A stretch of 64,000 nucleotides of DNA from Ganoderma boninense (lineage: Eukaryota; Basidiomycota; Agaricomycetes; Polyporales; Polyporaceae): positions 3,596,001 to 3,660,000 of the forward strand of contig CM035311.1 of the NCBI GenBank assembly GCA_002900995.3, given 5' to 3'. Every line of letters begins with the position of its first letter. Position 1 is the first letter of the stretch. The notes beneath the pieces are model-generated. The model was not told where the DNA came from. It ran no database searches and saw only the letters and a program-made list of their open reading frames with translations. Position numbers and translations under genes: made by a program. Of the stretch, positions 56,918-64,000 are shown piece after piece.

Positions 56918-59900
56918 ATGACGACCGCCACCGATGCCGCTGCCACCCGCGTTCGGATCGACCCACTCACCGGAGTTGAGGACTGGGGATCCTGGAGTGT
57001 CCAGATGGAGGACTTGCTTCACGGGTTGGGGCTGTGGGGATACGTCAAGGAGGAGAACAAGCCGAAGCCGAAGGACAAGGAGAAGCCGACAACGGAGGAG
57101 TTGGAAAAGTTGGATCAGTGGAGGAAGGTGGATCGGAGCGCGCTCAGTGCCATTCGCATGCGCGTAAGTAAATCCCTTGTTCACACCCTCAAGCGTTGCA
57201 CCACCAGCGCGGACGCGTGGTCGCGTTTGGAGAAGAACTTCGAGCCGAAAGGGATCTTGCACGTGGTGCAGATCCGCCGCAAGTTGCTTCAGGCGCAATA
57301 CTGCGAGTCGGACGACGCCGAGGAGTTTCTTAGGACAATGGTCGGCCTGCGCGAGTCGCTCGCTTGCATGGGCTTCGACTTATCCGAAGAGGAGTTTTCG
57401 ATCACGCTCCTCACGGCGCTCCCGGAGAGCTGGGACCCAATGGTCTCGTCGATCAATCACACGAGGGACCTCAGCGATTCCGACGAGATCGTCTCGCGTA
57501 TTCGACAGCACGCCAGCCGGATCAACGACTCGGCCACCGCTTTGTTCGCGCGCTCGTCGGGCAAAAAGAAGGGACCGAAATGTTTCAAGTGCGGCAAAAC
57601 CGGCTACCAGCGGGATTGCCCGAACCACGATAGGAAGGGGAAGGGGAAGGATAGCGGACATGGAAAGGGGAGGAATGAGGCGAGAGGGGGTGGCAAGAAG
57701 GAGAAGAAGGAGGACCCGAAGGCCCTGGCAGCCGAAGAATCGGACAGCGACTCGGAGTACGTGTTCGCGCTGCTCGAGGAGGTGGACGACTCAGACTCGG
57801 ACGAGGTCGCGCTTGCGGCGCGAGTTGCTGCTAACGCCTGGGTTTCAGACTCGGCCACGACGGTGCACGTCGCGCGCCGACGCGCTGACTTCTCTACCTA
57901 CGAGCCGACCCCAGGCCGCACCCTCAAAGGCGCCGGCATCACGCCTATCCTCCACCAGTAGTTTCCAGCTATTGTAACAATATGACCTACAGAGTGGTAG
58001 AAGTGGTGTGTCTCTATAGGGCTACTGCAAACAACACACAATGCTGGCAATAGACAAACAATGCCCTGTTGGCTAATTGTAACAATAATTGTGACAATCG
58101 AGCTAGGCCTTGTGAGAAGATTGTGAGTGTGTATTTGAGGTTGTTAGGAGATTGTTAGACTGATAGGAGGCCTAGATTAGGGCCCATTGTTACTGGATTG
58201 TTAGAGGGTGGGGTAGCCCCTCTAGCCAAGATTGTTAGAATAGTTGTTTGATCTTTTAGCTAATCAAGCTGTGCTGGGTTGATCTAATCTAATACACCAT
58301 TGATCAGGTCGATCTTATGGGCGCTTTTGGGCGCTTTTTTGATAATCTAGCTTCCTAAAATGGCAGGTAGGGACAGGGGGCAGGTAGGGTACCAGGATGG
58401 GGTACCTTCTAGGTCCATTGTGGGCCCAATACTGCAGCTATTGACTTGATTCTTTTTGCAGCATGTACATATAGATAGGGAGCATCCAGTTGACCAAACA
58501 GCGAAGCAATACACCCACTACAGCTATTTATATGGCCTATACAGTGGTAGGCAGGAGAGGGTGCTGTATCTTGGGCAATTCTTGGGCAATCCCCTTTGTT
58601 GTTTTTGCATATAGTAGGCATTAGTAGTGGTATATTGGGTATGTGGTTCGATTTGGGCAGCAGTGCCTAGTACTATTTATGGGGAGCCTGCACTATTCAG
58701 CCCCTAGGCACTTTGCAGGCCAATATCTTGGGGGCCAGTGGTGCTATGACTAAGCCCTTAGTACGTTGGAAAGGCATAATTCAGGGCTTTCTAACAGTAT
58801 ATCATACACCCCAATCCATGCACTTCCACTTACCCCCTCCTCCAGCCTCTTCCCACATTGATCTCCTTATACCACAGCCCTCCATGGTCGGATTGCCTTG
58901 AAACTTTATACACATATTATGCTATATGCCTGGCATATATGTACCAACTTTCAGCCTGTGAATCTTCCTACGCCTTCCGATATTCTATTTCTGCTATAGC
59001 ACAATACTTACATACTGTTTCCTCTATATCTTCCTACCACCTTTACCAAATCACAGGATCTCTTTTGTTCTATGTTTGTGTACTGTACCACTATCCAGAT
59101 CGCCCATTGCATTCCTTATCAGAGCATGGGATCCCTTATGCTATTCTTATCATTGTTTGCACACTAATACCCCTACTGTATTGGATCAGGGAAATACCAT
59201 ACAGATCAGATACCACCATTGGATAGAGGTCAATTACCGCTTTCCAACGCATTTTAGATCATGAGATTTGGCCAAGAAATGAGGGAGATATGGGGGCAGG
59301 AGTGCTGGATGCACCATTTGGGATGCATTGGACAGGAGGTTTCCTTCGGAAATTGGTGCACAGCTCTGTTCCAACCAGTCCAAAGTACCCTTCAACCACT
59401 CCTCCCCCCATATCTCCCTCATTTCTTGGCCAAATCTCATGATCTAAAATGCGTTGGAAAGCGGTAATTGACCTCTATCCAATGGTGGTATCTGATCTGT
59501 ATGGTATTTCCCTGATCCAATACAGTAGGGGTATTAGTGTGCAAACAATGATAAGAATAGCATAAGGGATCCCATGCTCTGATAAGGAATGCAATGGGCG
59601 ATCTGGATAGTGGTACAGTACACAAACATAGAACAAAAGAGATCCTGTGATTTGGTAAAGGTGGTAGGAAGATATAGAGGAAACAGTATGTAAGTATTGT
59701 GCTATAGCAGAAATAGAATATCGGAAGGCGTAGGAAGATTCACAGGCTGAAAGTTGGTACATATATGCCAGGCATATAGCATAATATGTGTATAAAGTTT
59801 CAAGGCAATCCGACCATGGAGGGCTGTGGTATAAGGAGATCAATGTGGGAAGAGGCTGGAGGAGGGGGTAAGTGGAAGTGCATGGATTGGGGTGTATGAT

Positions 59901-62900
59901 ATACTGTTAGAAAGCCCTGAATTATGCCTTTCCAACGGTACTAAGGGCTTAGTCATAGCACCACTGGCCCCCAAGATATTGGCCTGCAAAGTGCCTAGGG
60001 GCTGAATAGTGCAGGCTCCCCATAAATAGTACTAGGCACTGCTGCCCAAATCGAACCACATACCCAATATACCACTACTAATGCCTACTATATGCAAAAA
60101 CAACAAAGGGGATTGCCCAAGAATTGCCCAAGATACAGCACCCTCTCCTGCCTACCACTGTATAGGCCATATAAATAGCTGTAGTGGGTGTATTGCTTCG
60201 CTGTTTGGTCAACTGGATGCTCCCTATCTATATGTACATGCTGCAAAAAGAATCAAGTCAATAGCTGCAGTATTGGGCCCACAATGGACCTAGAAGGTAC
60301 CCCATCCTGGTACCCTACCTGCCCCCTGTCCCTACCTGCCATTTTAGGAAGCTAGATTATCAAAAAAGCGCCCAAAAGCGCCCATAAGATCGACCTGATC
60401 AATGGTGTATTAGATTAGATCAACCCAGCACAGCTTGATTAGCTAAAAGATCAAACAACTATTCTAACAATCTTGGCTAGAGGGGCTACCCCACCCTCTA
60501 ACAATCCAGTAACAATGGGCCCTAATCTAGGCCTCCTATCAGTCTAACAATCTCCTAACAACCTCAAATACACACTCACAATCTTCTCACAAGGCCTAGC
60601 TCGATTGTCACAATTATTGTTACAATTAGCCAACAGGGCATTGTTTGTCTATTGCCAGCATTGTGTGTTGTTTGCAGTAGCCCTATAGAGACACACCACT
60701 TCTACCACTCTGTAGGTCATATTGTTACAATAGCTGGAAACTACTGGTGTATCCTCGGCGTTGGCGACATCAACCTCGAGTTCGAGCACGAAGGTCGCAA
60801 GACGGTCATCCAGCTCCGCGACGTAGTTCACGCCCCCGCAATTCCCCACAATCTAATCGCTCTCGGCCGCGTCGAGGCCGGCGGGCACAAGATCACCATG
60901 GAATCAGGTACGATTCAGTTCCTTAACCCAAAGGGACGGGTGTACGCGACCGGGGAGCGCGTCGGGAACTTGTACGTGATGCGGGCGGCCGTTGTGCCTG
61001 GAAAGCCCGCCGATGTCGCGTGTGCCGCGGCGGTCGCTCGCCCCAAGCGAGTACGGACTTACGATGAGTGGCATCGGGTCCTGGGGCACATCGGGATGAA
61101 GGCAGTCGTCTCGATGAAGAGGAAGGGTCTGGTTGAGGGGATGGAGGTCGACGAATCGGTGGAGCCGTCGCAGCAGTGCGAGTCGTGTGTTCGCGCAAAG
61201 CAGACTGTGGCGCCCTATCCGAAGAAGTCGGAGACGGTGGTGGGGGCGATTGGGGACCTAACGGTGATGGACCTGTGGGGGAAGGCTCCGACGATCGGCA
61301 TCCGCGGTGAGAAGTACTTCTCAACGTTCACTGATGCGTATTCGCGGCGGACGGTCATAGAGTTCTCCAAGACTAAGACGGACGAACTCGAGCACTTCAA
61401 AGCCTACCAGGCCCACGTTCGGAACACCCACGGTGTCACGCTTAAGAAGGTCCGCTGCGATAATGGCGGTGAGTACCTTAGCGCGGAATTCATCGCCCAC
61501 CTCCGCACCGAAGGTATCGAGCTCGATACCACAACTCCGAACTCGTCCGCCCAGAACGGGGTCGCCGAACGCGTCAACCGTACTGTCATGGATCGCGCGC
61601 TCGCGATCATGATCGAGATGGGCCTCCCAAAGTTCCTCTGGCCGGAAGCCGTCGCACACGTCGCGTACCTAAAGAACCGCTCTCCGACGCGCGCACTCAA
61701 GGACAAGACCCCGGAGGAGGTCTGGTCTGGCCGGAAGCCGGACGTGTCCGATCTGCAGGAGTGGGGAGCGAAGTGCTGGGTTCTCACGGACCGCAAGACG
61801 CGGACGAAGCTGGATCCGAAGTCGCAGCCCATGCGTTTCGTGGGCATGGCTCCAGGATCCAAGGGGTGGAAGTTTTACGATCCGAAGGCGCGGCGCATCG
61901 GTAAGTCTCGCAATATTATATTTGCTGTTCCGAAGCGCACGCAGCCAGCCCCCGACTCGGAGGATGAGTACGATCTTGTGGAGCTCTCCGTCCCGACGCC
62001 GCTCGAGGGGGAGAATGTAACTGGTGGCGAGCAGGCGTCAGGGGGAGATCGCGCGCCGTTGACTGCGCAGTCTGCTGATGCGCCCGCACCAGCCCCGCCT
62101 TCGAAGTCCACGCCTGTGGCACCCGAACCGCGCACGCTGCGCAACATCCCACGCGTCGATTACAAGGCCTCCCAGGATGGAAAAGGCAAAGTAATCAAGG
62201 CACCGACCCGTGCACCTGCACCTAGCTGCGACGAGGAAGACGAGGTCGAACAGCTTGTTGACGACCTGGAGTCCCACTTTCTCTGTCTGCTCACCCTTCA
62301 CGGCACGCCCACCGCTCGCGAACCTCGCACGTTCAAGGAAGCTGTGGCGCTACCCGAGGCGGAGAAATGGCGGGCCGCTATGGACACCGAGATCGCGCAG
62401 CTCCAGAAGCTTGGTACATGGACCGCAGTCGACTTGCCTGCCGATCGCAAGGCGATTGGGTGCACCTGGGTCTACCGGATCAAGGAGAACCTCGAGGGCG
62501 AGGTCAAGTTCAAGGTGCGTCTGGTCGCGCAAGGCTTCTCTCAGATCCCTGGCTATGACGTCTTCGACACATTCGCGCCCGTCATCCGTACTGATTCCGT
62601 TCGCACGCTGCTAGCGATTGGTACGGAGCGCAACATGGAGATGCGCCAGTTCGACGTTGTCGGCGCGTACCTGAATGTGGATCTTGACGAGGAGATCTAT
62701 ATGCGACAGCCACCTGGCTACGAGGACGGCACACGCAAGGTCCTGCGGCTGCAGAAAGCTCTCTATGGGTTGAAGCAGGGCGGCCGGAAGTGGAACATCC
62801 ACTTCAACCGGATCATGGTCGACGAACTTGGTTTCCGACGGCTCAATTCGGATCCCTGCGTCTACCTCCGGCAGGACAAGCACGGACTCACGATCGTCGG

Positions 62901-63900
62901 GGTTCACGTTGATGACATGATCGCCCTGGCCGACACCACTGGTCTGATGGACGTCTTCGCGACTGGGCTCGCAAAGCGCGTCAAAATCACTGACCTTGGC
63001 ATGCCTAGCCTCCTTCTCGGCCTCGAGATCTCGCGTGACCGGCCCTCCCGCACGCTCAGCATCTGCCAATCGCAGTACATCCTCCGTGTACTGGAACGGT
63101 TCGGCATGACTGATGCAAATCCTGTCAGCACCCCTCTCGACCCGAACGTCAAGCTCGTCAAGACTCCCGTCGATGCTGACCTCTCGGAGATGCGTGATGT
63201 GCCGTACCAGGCGGCCATCGGCTCCCTGATGTACGCAGCCCTTGGCACCCGGCCCGACATCAGCTACGCCGTGCAGGCGCTGTCGCAGTACAGCTCGCGC
63301 CCTGGCCCCGAACACTGGACAGCCGTCAAGCGAGTCCTCCGGTACCTCAAGGGGACTCACAATTACGGTATCACGTTCACAGGGAAGGGCGCGCCCCGCC
63401 TTCGCGCGTACTACCTCAACCTCCGGCTTGAGGGGTACTCGGACGCTGATTGGGGATCGAACCCGGATGACCGGCGGTCGATTTCCGGCTACGCGTTCCT
63501 AGTCGGGAACGCTGTGGTTGCTTGGAGCTCGAAGAAGCAGACCACGGTCGCGCTTTCTTCGATGGAAGCGGAGTATATGGCCGTCGCCTACGCCGCGTGG
63601 CACGGGATCTGGATGCGCGCCGTTATGGCTGAGCTCACCTTCGCGCAGGACGTTGCTATGAAGCTAAACGCGGACAACAAATCAGCGATCGAGCTCTCGA
63701 AGGACAACGTCCAGCACTCGCGGTCGAAGCACATCGACATACGCCATCACTTCATTCGCGAGTGCATCGCCGCCGAGACGATCCACCTCGAGTACTGTCC
63801 CACGGACATCAACTCAGCTGATCTCTTCACGAAGGCCCTCCCGCGCGACCGCTTCCAAGCTCTCAGGACGCAACTCGGCATCCTTCCGGTGCAGAGTTGA
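56918..63900 (+). pseudogene. Copia gag-pol, interrupted in the protease region
   Basis: Part one starts at 56918 (MTTATDAAATRVRIDPLTG). It has the UBN2-type Gag core (LHVVQIRRKLLQAQY; LTALPESWDPMVSSI), a zinc knuckle reading CFKCGKTGYQRDC (Tyr where His is usual), and the start of the protease (WVSDSATTVHVARRR). That motif has Ser-Ala where the usual active site is D-S/T-G/A. It is cut after GAGITPIL at about 57952. Part two runs from about 60750 (GVGDINLEF) to 63900: GAG-pre-integrase (HRVLGHIGMKA, CESCVRAKQ), integrase (DLWGKAP, RCDNGGEYLS, NSSAQNGVAERVNRT), RT (FAPVIRTDSVRTLLA, catalytic VHVDDM) and RNase H (YSDADWGSNPDDRRSISGY, SSMEAEYMA, SKHIDIRHHFI). Without the insertion the frame is intact, so this copy was probably functional when hit. 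Confidence 0.93.
57953..60749. mobile_element. Giant palindromic (foldback) element 2, inserted in copia pol
   Basis: The left arm 57953-59296 and right arm 59405-60749 are reverse complements with about one 1-nt indel, around a 108 bp spacer. The ends are CACCAGTAG and CTACTGGTG. It is flanked by the direct duplication TATCCTC (57946-57952 and 60750-60756). Open frames in the arms lack domains. It has the same size and architecture as element 1 but a different sequence, apart from a shared theme of TTGGAAAG-type words followed by GCTTTCTAAC. Confidence 0.88.
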
Positions 63901-63907
63901 GGGGGAG

Positions 63908-64000
63908 TGTTGGAGTTGAACGTTTACGTATGTTTGTTCCGTTTATGCTCTCATTTACTTACTCGTTAGTATGTGTATTAACACCGCTTTTATTACTCTT
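63908..64000 (+). repeat. 3' LTR of the copia element (truncated by the window end)
   Basis: It starts TGTTGGAGTTGAACG after the purine tract GAGGGGGAG and agrees with the 5' LTR over the 93 bp present. Confidence 0.9.

Larger units (their letters stand above)
56593..64000 (+). mobile_element. Ty1/copia LTR retrotransposon, cut by the window end
   Basis: 5' LTR 56593-56811, a gag-pol frame split by a giant palindrome (57953-60749), and the start of the 3' LTR at 63908. The first 93 bp of the two LTRs agree. Removing the palindrome with one copy of TATCCTC leaves a single open gag-pol frame, typical of copia. Confidence 0.93.

Noticed and set aside
58858..59843. 122-codon hydrophobic frame mirrored in the second palindrome
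   Set aside because: AT-rich sequence produces Tyr/Ile/Leu-rich frames by chance; it is disrupted by no selection pattern I can see and has no family match.

Overview
The window is nuclear DNA of a filamentous basidiomycete, most likely an Agaricomycete. Genes have many 50-75 nt introns with GTRNGT donors and GC-rich third codon positions. The gene families (Dsc/Tul1 E3 ligase, CBM19-like secreted protein, PPOX/flavoreductase fusion, DUF6593-like and DUF6532-like proteins) and the mobile elements (Plavaka-type DNA transposon, tyrosine-recombinase retrotransposon, Ty3 chromovirus, Ty1/copia) also fit. A run of 100 N (49264-49363) marks a scaffold gap.

Layout. (1) 0.3-10 kb is a normal gene island: a DUF6593-like protein (+), a secreted CBM19-like protein with a clear TATA promoter (+), and a multi-exon Tul1/Dsc1 transmembrane RING E3 ligase (-). 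(2) 10.6-26.5 kb is a nest. A GH32 relic (10.6 kb) and an intact GH32 gene (24.8-26.5 kb) flank a DIRS/Ngaro-like retrotransposon (gag, RT-RNaseH, tyrosine recombinase). Its second ORF is split by a 7.7 kb Plavaka element carrying a transposase and a divergent DUF6532-like gene. Its third ORF is split by an 825 bp non-autonomous element with related ends. Removing both insertions restores both retrotransposon frames. (3) 26.6-27.9 kb holds two inverted copies of a repeat built almost entirely of CGATTCTG/CAGAATCG words. (4) 28-36.5 kb carries a PPOX-FAD/NAD fusion enzyme and two paralogous F-box proteins (-), with a fragment of a third tail. (5) 36.5-41 kb is mostly non-coding and repetitive, with a tRNA-like relic and a ribosomal P1 pseudogene. 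(6) 41.1-47.7 kb is a complete chromodomain Ty3 element (minus strand) with 460 bp LTRs, a 5 bp target duplication and an 11 nt self-priming PBS; both gag and pol are frameshifted. It sits inside a short coding frame that is continuous without it. (7) 48.6-49.1 kb is a small unknown gene. (8) 49.5-52.2 kb is a giant palindrome (2 x 1293 bp arms). (9) 52.2-56.6 kb is a non-coding degenerate repeat field sharing a motif with 37-38 kb. (10) 56.6 kb to the end is a copia element whose gag-pol is split in the protease region by a second giant palindrome (2 x ~1344 bp) with a 7 bp target duplication.

The most unusual content is the two non-coding giant foldback elements, the CGATTCTG repeat family, and the nested transposons whose junctions can be verified by reading-frame continuity.
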